Shown: one piece after another, positions 9,876-18,318 of the stretch
Numbering within the stretch: position 1 is the stretch's first letter
How the letters are laid out: each line of letters opens with the position of its first letter
Origin: an uncultured Clostridia bacterium
GTDB lineage: Bacteria > Bacillota > Clostridia > Oscillospirales > Acutalibacteraceae
Assembly: GCA_937892525.1 (NCBI GenBank)
Contig: CALAEV010000041.1
Span: forward strand, 17,714 to 81,713
Direction: 5' to 3'
DNA: 64,000 nt
Program-made: the position numbers and the translations under genes
Notes under the pieces: model-generated
Database searches by the model: none
Seen by the model: the letters and a program-made list of their open reading frames with translations, nothing else
What the model was told of the DNA's origin: nothing

Positions 9876-10790
9876 TTATCTTAATCTTTCGATTGTTCGA
9901 AGTTTTGCACTTCGACTTCTGTTATTCATATCTAATTCTGATTGCTTTGCTGAAACACCTTTATTTATAAGTTTACCTTCAGGTGTTTTCCCACACACGC
10001 AAACAGGAAATTCTTTAGGGCAAGTGCACCCTATTGTGAATTCACGGAACTTTTCTTTTACTGTTCTGTCTTCAAGAGAGTGGAATGTAATTATTGAAAG
10101 TCTGCCACCCACTTTAAGACTATGGAACATATCGTCAACTGCTTGCGCAAGAGTTGAGAGTTCATCATTAACTTCAATTCTTATTGCCTGAAAAGTTTTT
10201 CTTGCAGGATGTCCGTCACGACGGTATTTTGCAGGAACGGAATCTTTAATAATTTCTGCAAGTTCCAATGTAGTTTCTATATTCTTTTCATTTCTTGCTT
10301 TAACGATGTTTTTTGCAATGTTTCTTGCAAACTTTTCTTCACCATAGCGATTGATTATGTTTACAAGTTCATATTCGGTATATCCATTTACAACATCATA
10401 AGCGCTTTTACCTGATTTACTCATTCTCATATCAAGAGGTGCGTCGTGATGGAACGAAAAACCTCTTTCAGCAGTATCAAGTTGAAACGAACTGACGCCT
10501 AAATCTGCAAGGATTCCATCGGCTTGTCTGCCATTCAATATACCTTTTATATTATTAAAATTATCGTTGACTATTTCTACCTGAGGTGCAGAGCCTATTC
10601 GCTCTGTTATTACCTGAATGGCGTCGGGGTCACGGTCAATAGCAACAAGAACACCGTCCGGGATGCGTTCAAGGATTGCTTTGGAATGCCCCGCTCCGCC
10701 ACAGGTACAGTCAACATACAAACCTTCTGAATTAATGTTGAGAGAATCTATTGTTTCTTCAAACAAAACTGAAATATGTGAAAACTCCAT
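9876..10790 (-). CDS. rsmH: 16S rRNA (cytosine1402-N4)-methyltransferase RsmH
   Basis: SAM-dependent methyltransferase acting on C1402 in the ribosomal P site. 304 residues with the family motifs TCGGAGHSKAIL (SAM site), ADLGVSSFQLD and ITFHSLEDR. It starts six bases after mraZ ends, the usual mraZ-rsmH pair at the head of dcw clusters. Confidence 0.96.
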   Translation of the reverse strand: MEFSHISVLFEETIDSLNINSEGLYVDCTCGGAGHSKAILERIPDGVLVAIDRDPDAIQVITERIGSAPQVEIVNDNFNNIKGILNGRQADGILADLGVSSFQLDTAERGFSFHHDAPLDMRMSKSGKSAYDVVNGYTEYELVNIINRYGEEKFARNIAKNIVKARNEKNIETTLELAEIIKDSVPAKYRRDGHPARKTFQAIRIEVNDELSTLAQAVDDMFHSLKVGGRLSIITFHSLEDRTVKEKFREFTIGCTCPKEFPVCVCGKTPEGKLINKGVSAKQSELDMNNRSRSAKLRTIERLR

Positions 10791-10796
10791 ATTTTA

Positions 10797-11204
10797 TTAC
10801 CAATCAATATCCGTTGAGTAGTCGATTGCAGCAGTTGATGTTGTTTCGGTAATCTTGAATTTTTCAAGTGGCATAACAACAATTCTGCGACCACTACCGA
10901 TTATTGCAACCTCTTTTTTAAGTTCAGCGTGTTGAACATGACGAGCATCAAGAGTTGCTCTACCTTGATTGTCAATAGTTGTGTCGTACACATTACTGAA
11001 AAATGCCATTTGTTCTTCAAGGTCACGGTGTTTTTGTCTGTATTGCTCTGCAATCACATTAAAGTCTTCTTCAGGATAAATAAACAATGAAGCACCAGGA
11101 CCTGGCATGATGTAAAGTCTTTCGCCAAGTTGGTCACGGAAACGAGCAGGAATAAACAAACGGTTTTTAGCATCGAGATTATGGTAATAGTTACTTACAA
11201 ACAC
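10797..11204 (-). CDS. mraZ: Transcriptional regulator MraZ
   Basis: First gene of the dcw operon, 135 residues; two AbrB-like half-domains that form a ring-shaped DNA-binding oligomer. Both DxKxR-type signatures are visible (NLDAKNRLFIPARFR and DNQGRATLDARH). The start is taken as GTG 11204: it gives MFVSNYYHNLDAK, which matches the usual MraZ N-terminus, and lies about ten bases after AAGGAG. The upstream GTG at 11216 overlaps that ribosome site. In other bacteria MraZ represses its own operon. Confidence 0.92.
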   Translation of the reverse strand: MFVSNYYHNLDAKNRLFIPARFRDQLGERLYIMPGPGASLFIYPEEDFNVIAEQYRQKHRDLEEQMAFFSNVYDTTIDNQGRATLDARHVQHAELKKEVAIIGSGRRIVVMPLEKFKITETTSTAAIDYSTDIDW

Positions 11205-11293
11205 GATTTTGTTCACTCCTTTCTTTAGTTATTTTTTGTCTAATTAGCCTTTTTAGTGTAATTTTGGTGTATTTCTCCCCCACCAATGCATTT

Positions 11294-11322
11294 ATTATAC
11301 AATAAGAGAAGAAAAAAATCAA
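11294..11322 (-). promoter_or_regulatory. Promoter of the dcw operon (mraZ)
   Basis: TTGATT, 17 bases, then TATAAT preceded by TG (extended -10), on the minus strand about 90 bases before mraZ. GGTGGGGGAG lies just downstream of the -10; a single G-rich box of this kind is not enough to call a MraZ operator. Confidence 0.75.
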
Positions 11323-11405
11323 TAAAAACATAAAAATAAATTTGTGCATTTTTCTACAATTTTTTTAAAATTGTTTTGTCAGTTTTGCACAATGCAAAAA
11401 GACAT

Positions 11406-11438
11406 AAAAAAACACCCTATTCCGTGTGGAACAAGGTG
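11406..11438 (-). terminator. Terminator of the pncB-ppa-NERD operon
   Basis: On the minus strand CACCTTGTTCC, loop ACAC, GGAATAGGGTG form an 11-bp stem (two G-U pairs) followed by seven T. It lies 17 bases after the NERD gene and before the dcw promoter. Confidence 0.85.
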
Positions 11439-11454
11439 GTTTGAGTAATTTTAT

Positions 11455-12375
11455 TTAGTTTTTAATATTTATAGTTCCTCTGCATTTTGGAAAATTAGAA
11501 CAACCATAAAAAGTATTTCCAGCATTTGCACCTTTCGTTGCAACTCGTTTTATCATTTCCGCCCCACATTTAGGACAAATTATTTTTTCTTCAACATCAT
11601 GAATAGTTTGTTCAGCATTTTCAACAATCAAGTATTCGTTATATTTTTCTGCATAATCTTTCTTATTTTCAATATGTGCTCTCAAATAAGAATTTGCAGT
11701 TTCTATCATATCTTTTTGAGAAGAAGGTTCAGAACTATAACTAGCATTCGTTCTCTTGATATATTCAACAAGTTGGTCGGCACGAATAACAGAATTTTTA
11801 ATTTCTTTCAGTGCAAACTTTGCATTCAAGACTGTTTTTGGATTTGCGAGTACAACAACAGATTTGAAACTTTGTTCAAAAACCTTTTCAGCCATTTTTC
11901 TCGCTATTATATTCGTTTGTCTATCAAGGATTCTTTGCTTTATTAAATCAAGATGGCGTTTATTTTGCGTTATCGGTGAATACAAGCCTTCTTTTTTCTT
12001 ATATTTACCGTAATCAAAAATTCTTGTGAAATTACCTGCATTATCAATAGTTATATTACCAACAAGATTTTTACACTCAACAACAAAGATAAAACCTCTT
12101 GTGAAAATCATAAAATCAATTTGCGCAGATAGTCCGTTGTGTTCCAAATAAATATCTTGCAGCACAACCATTGGCATATGACTATTTTTTAATTCAAAAA
12201 CAATTTGGTTCTCACCATAAGCACCTGCTTCAAGCAACTTTATTTCATTATCAATTAAAGTTTTACCCTCATCGTTTACTTTTTCATATAATTCTTTAAG
12301 TTTTTCAATTTGTTCAACTACCGAGCTATTTTCTTTTATGAAAACAGGTTCTTTTATTGTATCAAAAAGTCCCAT
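11455..12375 (-). CDS. NERD-domain protein with C-terminal C4 zinc ribbon
   Basis: 306 residues. A predicted coil at 18-50 is followed by a NERD (nuclease-related) domain with Glu55, Asp87 in QIDFMIF and Glu100-x-Lys102 in VVECKN, the arrangement of a PD-(D/E)xK-like active site. The C-terminus is a topoisomerase-type zinc ribbon with Cys267, Cys270, Cys292 and Cys298. This suggests a DNA-binding nuclease or DNA-processing protein; the exact role of NERD proteins is unknown. It starts 11 bases after ppa ends, so it is cotranscribed with NAD salvage genes without obvious functional link. Confidence 0.8.
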   Translation of the reverse strand: MGLFDTIKEPVFIKENSSVVEQIEKLKELYEKVNDEGKTLIDNEIKLLEAGAYGENQIVFELKNSHMPMVVLQDIYLEHNGLSAQIDFMIFTRGFIFVVECKNLVGNITIDNAGNFTRIFDYGKYKKKEGLYSPITQNKRHLDLIKQRILDRQTNIIARKMAEKVFEQSFKSVVVLANPKTVLNAKFALKEIKNSVIRADQLVEYIKRTNASYSSEPSSQKDMIETANSYLRAHIENKKDYAEKYNEYLIVENAEQTIHDVEEKIICPKCGAEMIKRVATKGANAGNTFYGCSNFPKCRGTINIKN

Positions 12376-12386
12376 ACTGCAAATCC

Positions 12387-12914
12387 TTATCCAAACTTCT
12401 TTTTGTAGCCCTCAATAGCATCATCGATAATATCGATTGCTGCGAGAACGCCTTTTGCCTCGTCAATTGCAGTATCTTTATTCTCAAGCATTTTATAAAC
12501 TGTAAAGAAATGAATCATTTCATCGAAGATATGTTTTGGAAGTTGGCTGATATCTTTATACTCATTATAAGTTGGGTCACCAAATGGGATTGCAATAATT
12601 TTATCGTCAGCGTGACCACCATCCATCATAGAAATTACACCGATTGGATAGCAACGAACAAGCGCCATTGGTTCAATCTGCTCTGAGCAAAGCACAAGTA
12701 CATCAAGAGGGTCGTTATCGTCTGCATAAGTTTTTGGAATAAAGCCATAGTTTGCAGGATAGTGAGTTGATGTGTGAAGAACACGGTCAAGTTTTAAAAG
12801 GCCAGTTTCTTTATCAAGCTCATACTTCATTTTACTACCCTTTGAAATTTCAATAACTGCTTCAAAGTCTTTTCTTGTAATTCTGCTACTGTCAATGTCG
12901 TGCCAAATATTCAT
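12387..12914 (-). CDS. ppa: Inorganic pyrophosphatase (soluble family I)
   Basis: Hydrolyses PPi to phosphate in the cytoplasm. 175 residues, typical length. The metal-binding signature DDNDPLDVLV (Asp65, Asp66, Asp68, Asp71) is intact, with YPANYGFIP just before it. The start codon overlaps the pncB stop by one base (TAATG), so translation is probably coupled to pncB, whose reaction releases PPi. Confidence 0.95.
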   Translation of the reverse strand: MNIWHDIDSSRITRKDFEAVIEISKGSKMKYELDKETGLLKLDRVLHTSTHYPANYGFIPKTYADDNDPLDVLVLCSEQIEPMALVRCYPIGVISMMDGGHADDKIIAIPFGDPTYNEYKDISQLPKHIFDEMIHFFTVYKMLENKDTAIDEAKGVLAAIDIIDDAIEGYKKKFG

Positions 12915-14371
12915 TATTTCTTTACTCCTTTGTGTTCTTCTATAAGTTCCTTACGAACTCTCCAAAGTTCTTCTGACAAATCTACATAATAAGTGTGTGG
13001 ATTTTCAAATCGTTTAACTTCTTCCCAAAGATTATCAATCTGTTCTGAACAGTAATCACGAATTTCGTCAACTGATGGTTCAGTATAAACGCACTCGCCT
13101 GCTTTAAACACAGGAACAAGCATTTTTCGTGCTACAAAGTTTTCAACTTCTTTGCGTTTCCAAGTGAAGTCAGGGTCGAAGAGTGTATAAGGTTTACTGT
13201 CGTCAATTCTTTCATTTTCAAGTGTAAGCACATCAGCGATTGCTTTACCTGTATCACAATCAAAAAGTCTATAAAGCATTTTTGAGTGTGGGGTTGTAAT
13301 TTTGCTTACATTTTCGGAAAGATTGATTTTAGGGATTATCTCGCCATTTTTCTCAACTGCGCTAAGTTTATAAACACCACTGAAAATTGGTGATGATGCA
13401 GAGTTGATAAGTCGCTCACCTACTACAAAGCAATCCACCTTTGCCCCCTGTAAAAGCATATCGTTGATAATGTGCTCGTCAAGTGAGTTCGACGCAGTAA
13501 TGTTACAATCAGGATAGCCTGCTTCATCAAGCATTTTTCGTGCCTTTTTAGAAAGATATGTGATGTCACCTGAGTCAATACGAATACTTACAGGTCTTTT
13601 ACCCATTGGCTTGAGTATATCATCAAACGCTTTTATTGCATTAGGCACACCACTACGAATTGTGTCGTAAGTATCAACAACAAGTGAACAATCGTCAGGG
13701 TATTGTTTTGCATATTCACAGAAAGCATCGTATTCACTATCAAACATCTGCACCCAGCTGTGAATCATAGCGTTCATTGTAGGGATTCCGAATTCTTTAC
13801 CCTGAACAACGCCAGAAGTGCCAACACAACCACCGATATATGCAGCACGAGAGCCATAAAACGCAGAATCATAACCTATTGCACGACGAGTACCAAACTC
13901 GGCAACTGCAGTACCTTTAGCTGCACGAACAAGACGATTCGCCTTTGTTGCGATAAGAGACTGATGATTCATACAAACAAGCAACAAGGTTTCAATAAGT
14001 TGCGCTTGCAAAATTGGTCCACGAACTTTAATTATGGGCTCGTTAGGGAATACTGGAGTACCCTCTGGCACTGCCCAGATGTCGCACTCAAACTTAAAGT
14101 TGCGAAGATAATCAACAAATCCGTCACAAAGACCAATTGATGAAAGATATTCTAAATCGGACTCGGAAAACTTAATATTTTTAATGAGTTCAACAATTCG
14201 TGAAAGCCCTGAAAAGATTGCAAAGCCACCATTATCAGGGACTTTTCTGAAAAACAAATCGAAATATGCAATTTCGTCTGCTTTGCCACTCATATAAAGA
14301 CCGTTCGCCATTGTAAGTTCATACAATTCGGTCATTAAAAAACAGTTTTTATCAAGAGAAAGATGTGCCAT
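12914..14371 (-). CDS. pncB: Nicotinate phosphoribosyltransferase
   Basis: NAD salvage: nicotinate plus PRPP (with ATP hydrolysis) to nicotinate mononucleotide and PPi. 485 residues, type II phosphoribosyltransferase fold, with EFGTRRAIGYDSA, GGCVGTSGV and RIDSGDI. The start is ATG 14371, seven bases after AGGAG; a start six codons earlier overlaps that ribosome site. Coupled to ppa by overlapping stop and start codons. A PRPP synthetase gene lies elsewhere in the window (37974). Confidence 0.95.
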   Translation of the reverse strand: MAHLSLDKNCFLMTELYELTMANGLYMSGKADEIAYFDLFFRKVPDNGGFAIFSGLSRIVELIKNIKFSESDLEYLSSIGLCDGFVDYLRNFKFECDIWAVPEGTPVFPNEPIIKVRGPILQAQLIETLLLVCMNHQSLIATKANRLVRAAKGTAVAEFGTRRAIGYDSAFYGSRAAYIGGCVGTSGVVQGKEFGIPTMNAMIHSWVQMFDSEYDAFCEYAKQYPDDCSLVVDTYDTIRSGVPNAIKAFDDILKPMGKRPVSIRIDSGDITYLSKKARKMLDEAGYPDCNITASNSLDEHIINDMLLQGAKVDCFVVGERLINSASSPIFSGVYKLSAVEKNGEIIPKINLSENVSKITTPHSKMLYRLFDCDTGKAIADVLTLENERIDDSKPYTLFDPDFTWKRKEVENFVARKMLVPVFKAGECVYTEPSVDEIRDYCSEQIDNLWEEVKRFENPHTYYVDLSEELWRVRKELIEEHKGVKK

Positions 14372-14397
14372 ATAATCACTCCTAATCATACAATATT

Positions 14398-14426
14398 ATT
14401 CTAACAAACATTTTCGCAAAAGTCTA
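14398..14426 (-). promoter_or_regulatory. Candidate promoter of pncB
   Basis: TAGACT, 17 bases, TAGAAT on the minus strand, 27 bases before the pncB start. Each box has one or two mismatches to the sigma-A consensus. It is back to back with the nitroreductase promoter. Confidence 0.45.
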
Positions 14427-14436
14427 TAACAAATTA

Positions 14437-14465
14437 TTGAATACAGGCAAAAAATAGTATATAAT
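14437..14465 (+). promoter_or_regulatory. Promoter of the nitroreductase gene
   Basis: TTGAAT, 17 bases, TATAAT, about 30 bases before the start codon, with AGGAGA as ribosome site. Confidence 0.7.
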
Positions 14466-14494
14466 TATTATAATAAATTTTAGGAGATATTATT

Positions 14495-15022
14495 ATGTTT
14501 AGTAAACTTATTTTAAAACGTGAAAGTTGCAGAAATTATAATGGCAAGCCTGTTAATACAGATTTACTCTTAAAATGTGTTGATGCAGCAAGACTTTCGC
14601 CATCTGCTTGCAACTCTCAACCATGGAAATATTACATTGTAAATGGTGGGGAAAATGCAGAGAAAATTAGAGATTGCATTCAGCCGAATGGAGCAAACAA
14701 ATTTGTGCAGAATTGCCCTGCTTTTGCCATAGTTACAGAAAGACCTGCTACACTTAAACCTTTTGTTGAAGCAGCTGTAAAAAACAAGCAGAAATGGGCT
14801 GAAAATGACATTGGACTTTCAGTTGCACATTACTGCTTACAAGCTGCTGATTTAGGTCTTGGCACTTGCATTATCGGTATGGTTGAAGAAGACAAAGTCC
14901 GTGAATATTTTGGAATAGAAGATAAAATCAGACTTGTTATTGCAACCGGCTATTCAGCTGATGAAGCACCAAGAAATAAGGTTAGAAAAGCATTGGAAGA
15001 TGTTTGCACAATTATTGAATAA
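14495..15022 (+). CDS. Nitroreductase-family FMN oxidoreductase
   Basis: 175 residues with the nitroreductase N-terminal signature RESCRNYNGKPV and SPSACNSQPWKYYIV, and GLGTCIIGM in the second half. Members are FMN-dependent NAD(P)H oxidoreductases acting on nitro compounds, quinones or flavins; the physiological substrate cannot be told. Single-gene unit with its own promoter and terminator, divergent from pncB. Confidence 0.85.
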   Translation: MFSKLILKRESCRNYNGKPVNTDLLLKCVDAARLSPSACNSQPWKYYIVNGGENAEKIRDCIQPNGANKFVQNCPAFAIVTERPATLKPFVEAAVKNKQKWAENDIGLSVAHYCLQAADLGLGTCIIGMVEEDKVREYFGIEDKIRLVIATGYSADEAPRNKVRKALEDVCTIIE

Positions 15023-15053
15023 GTGCAAAATGCAAAACGCAAAGTGCAAAATT
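15023..15053. repeat. Short tandem-like A/GTGCAAA repeats before a terminator
   Basis: Four near-copies of the 7-8 base unit GTGCAAA/ATGCAAA/ACGCAAA follow the nitroreductase stop directly. They resemble the small intergenic repeats near 54.2 and 56.5 kb, which also sit beside terminators. Confidence 0.45.
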
Positions 15054-15081
15054 AACGGCGAGGTTACCCTCGCCGTTTTTT
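15054..15081. terminator. Bidirectional terminator between nitroreductase gene and hisF
   Basis: AACGGCGAGG, loop TTAC, CCTCGCCGTT is a perfect 10-bp stem followed by a T run on the plus strand. It can also serve the convergent hisF. The arm ACGGCGAG recurs at 54198. Confidence 0.9.
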
Positions 15082-15082
15082 G

Positions 15083-15838
15083 TTATAATCTTACCGAAAC
15101 ACCATTATCTTTAAGATAGTGTTTTAAATCCATAATTGGAATTTCGTTGAAGTGGAAAAGAGATGCTGCAAGCACGGCATCGGCTTTACCTTCGTTAAAC
15201 GCATCAAGAAAATGAGATTTTGCACCTGCGCCACCTGATGCGATTACAGGCACACCAACGCACTCGGAAACTGCTCGGTTAAGCAAATTATCATAACCTT
15301 GTTTTTGTCCATCGCAATCCATACTTGTCAAAAGGATTTCGCCTGCTCCCCTTTTAACTGCTTCTTCTGCCCATTTTACTGCATCAATGCCTGTTGGTAT
15401 TCTACCACCATTAAGGTAAACTTCCCAGTCGTTACCATTTCGTTTAGCATCAATGGCACAGACTACACATTGACTACCGAATTTGTAAGCAGCCTCATTA
15501 ATGAGATTAGGGTTTCTTACTGCAGCAGAGTTTACTGAAATTTTGTCAGCACCTGCACGAAGTAATTCTTTAAAATCGTCAACAGTACGAATTCCGCCAC
15601 CAACTGTAAATGGAATAAAAATATTATCGGCAACCTGACGAACAATTTCAAGCATTGTGCCCCTACCCTCGTGAGTAGCGGTAATGTCGAGCAAAACAAG
15701 TTCGTCGGCACCTTTTTTATTGTATTCTATTGCACATTCTACAGGGTCGCCTGCATCACGAATATTCACAAAACTAACACCTTTTACAACGCGTCCGTTT
15801 TTAACATCAAGGCAAGGTATAATTCTTTTAGCGTACAT
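15083..15838 (-). CDS. hisF: Imidazole glycerol phosphate synthase cyclase subunit HisF
   Basis: With HisH converts PRFAR and ammonia to IGP and AICAR, linking histidine and purine synthesis. 251 residues, TIM barrel, with CLDVKNGRVVKGV (catalytic Asp11), DKISVNSAAV, CAIDAKR (second catalytic Asp) and LLTSMDCDGQKQGYD. Start overlaps the hisH stop (TAATG). All catalytic motifs look intact. No other his gene is in the window. Confidence 0.95.
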   Translation of the reverse strand: MYAKRIIPCLDVKNGRVVKGVSFVNIRDAGDPVECAIEYNKKGADELVLLDITATHEGRGTMLEIVRQVADNIFIPFTVGGGIRTVDDFKELLRAGADKISVNSAAVRNPNLINEAAYKFGSQCVVCAIDAKRNGNDWEVYLNGGRIPTGIDAVKWAEEAVKRGAGEILLTSMDCDGQKQGYDNLLNRAVSECVGVPVIASGGAGAKSHFLDAFNEGKADAVLAASLFHFNEIPIMDLKHYLKDNGVSVRL

Positions 15839-16452
15839 TATTTAACCTCCATTGATGCGAAATTTTTAAGGATTTGAAGTCCCACATCTCCACTTTTTTC
15901 AGGGTGGAACTGCGTTGCGAAAATATTATTTTTACCCACAGCAGAGTGAAAATCAATACCGTAATTTGTTACAGTTGCGATATCAATTTCGTCTTCTGCA
16001 TGAAGATAATAGGAATGGACAAAATATACATAACTGTTTTCAGGCACATTCTTAAAAAGTGTGTCTTTTTGCTTGATTTCTAACGAATTCCAACCGATAT
16101 GTGGAATTTTAAGACCCATATCAGGTGAAAACTTTTTGATTTTGCCTTTGAATATACCTAAGCCTTTAACGCCTGGGGATTCTTCTGACTCCTCAAACAA
16201 AAGTTGGAGTCCTAAGCATATACCCAAAAACGGTTTACCACTTAAAGCGTTTTGCTTGACAGTTTCTACAAGCCCACTTTTAGCCATTGAATCCATAGCA
16301 TCGCCAAACGAACCAACACCTGGGAGTAAAATTCTGTCACAAGCGTTGATTATTTCAGGATTATCTGTAATTACACTTTCGGCACCGATAAAATCAAAAG
16401 CCTTTTTTACGCTTTGAAGATTACCTGCGCCATAGTCAATTATTGCAATCAT
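15838..16452 (-). CDS. hisH: Imidazole glycerol phosphate synthase glutaminase subunit HisH
   Basis: Class I glutaminase that feeds ammonia to HisF. 204 residues. The oxyanion/nucleophile region GICLGLQLLFEESEE holds the catalytic Cys; FHPEKSG holds the catalytic His and Glu. The start is ATG 16452, nine bases after AAGGA; the ATG at 16461 is one base from it. Forms a two-gene operon with hisF. Confidence 0.95.
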   Translation of the reverse strand: MIAIIDYGAGNLQSVKKAFDFIGAESVITDNPEIINACDRILLPGVGSFGDAMDSMAKSGLVETVKQNALSGKPFLGICLGLQLLFEESEESPGVKGLGIFKGKIKKFSPDMGLKIPHIGWNSLEIKQKDTLFKNVPENSYVYFVHSYYLHAEDEIDIATVTNYGIDFHSAVGKNNIFATQFHPEKSGDVGLQILKNFASMEVK

Positions 16453-16480
16453 TTTTGTCATTCCTTAAAAATAATAAGTT

Positions 16481-16509
16481 ATTTTAGCACATTAAAGCGT
16501 AATAATCAA
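16481..16509 (-). promoter_or_regulatory. Promoter of hisH-hisF
   Basis: TTGATT, 17 bases, TAAAAT on the minus strand, about 28 bases before hisH. No T-box or His-rich leader peptide is visible in the short leader. Confidence 0.6.
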
Positions 16510-16568
16510 TATGTATATTGTATAAAAAAAGGAATGTTCGATAATAGAATTTTCTAATAATTATAAAG

Positions 16569-16597
16569 TTGACTTTTGCAACATCTTACATTAAAAT
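16569..16597 (+). promoter_or_regulatory. Promoter of the HAD phosphatase gene
   Basis: TTGACT, 17 bases, TAAAAT; the start codon is 23 bases downstream with GGAGG as ribosome site. Confidence 0.65.
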
Positions 16598-16619
16598 TTA
16601 ACTTGACGGAGGTAAACTT

Positions 16620-17393
16620 ATGAATAATCTTTTAGATAAAAAAGGCTTTATCAGCGATATGGACGGCGTTATATATCACGGTAACAAAGTCCTCGATGGT
16701 GTTGTTGAATTCGTAAACTGGATGATTGATAACGATAAAAAATTTGTTTTTCTTACTAACAGTCCTGAAAAGACGCCCCACGAGTTAAGTATGAAGTTTG
16801 AAAGAATGGGGCTTAAAGTTTCTGCCGACCACTTCTACACAAGTGCTATGGCTACTGCTGCATTTTTAAGTAGTCAAAAGCCAGGTTGTACTGCTTATGT
16901 TATTGGCGAAGCTGCACTTACAAAAGCACTTTATGACCAAGGAATTTATATGAATGATGTAAACCCTGATTACGTAGTTGTAGGCGAAACAAGAACATAC
17001 AACTTTGAGAAAATTGAAAAGGCTATTGAATTAGTACTTAAAGGTGCAAAACTTATTGGCACTAATCCTGATATTACAGGTCCTACTGAACGTGGAATTA
17101 TGCCTGCAACAGGTGCACTTATTGCTCCCATAGAAATTGCAACAGGTAAAAAGGCATATTTTGTTGGTAAGCCAAATCCACTTATGCTTCGCCACGGACT
17201 TCGCAAGCTTGATTGCCATAGTGAAGAAATAGCATTTATAGGTGACAGAATGGACACAGACATTATTGCAGGTATTGAGTCAAATGTTGACACGGTGCTT
17301 GTACTTAGTGGTGTTACTTCTATAGAAGATATTGATAAGTTCCCATATCGACCTAAATACATTTTAAAAAATGTTGGGGAAATTCTCAAATAA
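16620..17393 (+). CDS. HAD-IIA (NagD-like) sugar/nucleotide phosphatase
   Basis: 257 residues. HAD motifs in order: I DMDGVIYHG near residue 14 (first Asp is the phosphorylated nucleophile, second the acid/base), II FLTNS, III lysine in GKP, IV GDRMDTD. The C2-type cap lies between motifs II and III. NagD relatives dephosphorylate nucleoside monophosphates or sugar phosphates; the substrate is not inferable. Own promoter and terminator. Confidence 0.85.
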   Translation: MNNLLDKKGFISDMDGVIYHGNKVLDGVVEFVNWMIDNDKKFVFLTNSPEKTPHELSMKFERMGLKVSADHFYTSAMATAAFLSSQKPGCTAYVIGEAALTKALYDQGIYMNDVNPDYVVVGETRTYNFEKIEKAIELVLKGAKLIGTNPDITGPTERGIMPATGALIAPIEIATGKKAYFVGKPNPLMLRHGLRKLDCHSEEIAFIGDRMDTDIIAGIESNVDTVLVLSGVTSIEDIDKFPYRPKYILKNVGEILK

Positions 17394-17433
17394 GAAACAA
17401 CTGACGATTTGCGAATCACCCATACAATAAATT

Positions 17434-17461
17434 AACGACCTTGGTTTCAAGGTCGTTTTTG
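17434..17461. terminator. Terminator between the HAD gene and the convergent epimerase gene
   Basis: AACGACCTT, loop GGTTTC, AAGGTCGTT then T5 on the plus strand. Weaker T tract on the minus strand. Confidence 0.85.
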
Positions 17462-17463
17462 TT

Positions 17464-18318
17464 TTACAAATTTTCAAACATATCAGCAAGTCGTTTTGCT
17501 GAGTTGTAAAGATTTTTTGCACACTCAACAATATCAGGATTTTTCAGATTTTCAATGTAATAACTCGCTTCAAGAGTGAAGTAACCGTCGTAATTAATCT
17601 CTTTGAGTGCTTTTACGATTGGCACAAAGTCGATATTCATTGAAAACGGTAACTGATGAGAATCGTGCAATTTATCGTTATCGTGAATATGTAACGCTTT
17701 AAGACGACTACCTAATGCTTTTATCATTTCAACTGCAGTTGTATTGCTACCCTTCATTTCTGCGTGGCCTATATCAAGGCAGGCAACAAGATAATCATCA
17801 TTTACTGCGTCAAGGTGTGCATTGAAACTTTCAGGCGTAGCACAAGCAGCAAAAGAAGAATGTTCTGCATCAGGTAACCAATTCCACATATTTTCAGTTG
17901 CGATTTTCACATTATGTTCTTTGGCAAAAGGCAAGAGTTCAAAATACATTTCTGCATTTTCTTCAGGTGTTCCGTTATTCATAGGATGTATTACACAAAT
18001 TTCGCCCCCTGCCTCTGCTACACACTCAATAGCGCGTTTAAGGTAATCAACACTTTTGGGATTACTTGGGAATGGCGCATGACCCTGATTGCAGATAATA
18101 CCGTTATCAAGACCTATTCTACGGAGTTTTCGTGCGAATACAAGATAAGCATTCTGTGCAGTAGGGTGGTTTGTTGGCACTAACACACCGTTTTGCTTTT
18201 CGCACATCTGAAAAAGTGAGAAATCCCAAGCATCGAATCCAGTTTTTGCTACAAGTTCAACTGCTTTTTCTTCACCTATTTGTAATGCGATTGAATCTAT
18301 TTCGGTAGAGATTTTCAT
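17464..18318 (-). CDS. TIM-barrel sugar phosphate isomerase/epimerase-family protein
   Basis: 284 residues, AP endonuclease family 2 / xylose isomerase-like barrel. Likely metal ligands are seen in TENMWNW (Glu), CLDIGHAEM (Asp, His), HIHDND (His) and TLEASYY (Glu). Members act on sugars such as tagatose, hydroxypyruvate or inositol derivatives; substrate unknown. The start codon overlaps the stop of the upstream DUF2809 gene (ATGA). Confidence 0.8.
   Translation of the reverse strand: MKISTEIDSIALQIGEEKAVELVAKTGFDAWDFSLFQMCEKQNGVLVPTNHPTAQNAYLVFARKLRRIGLDNGIICNQGHAPFPSNPKSVDYLKRAIECVAEAGGEICVIHPMNNGTPEENAEMYFELLPFAKEHNVKIATENMWNWLPDAEHSSFAACATPESFNAHLDAVNDDYLVACLDIGHAEMKGSNTTAVEMIKALGSRLKALHIHDNDKLHDSHQLPFSMNIDFVPIVKALKEINYDGYFTLEASYYIENLKNPDIVECAKNLYNSAKRLADMFENL

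Noticed and set aside
11270..11290. Possible MraZ operator GGTGGGGGAG in the mraZ leader
   Set aside because: MraZ sites are sets of spaced repeats; only one G-rich box is visible, so this was not annotated as an operator.
15083..16452. hisF/hisH as a non-histidine pair (as in sialic or legionaminic acid clusters)
   Set aside because: All catalytic motifs of classic HisF and HisH are intact and no sugar genes flank them; ordinary IGP synthase is the simpler reading.
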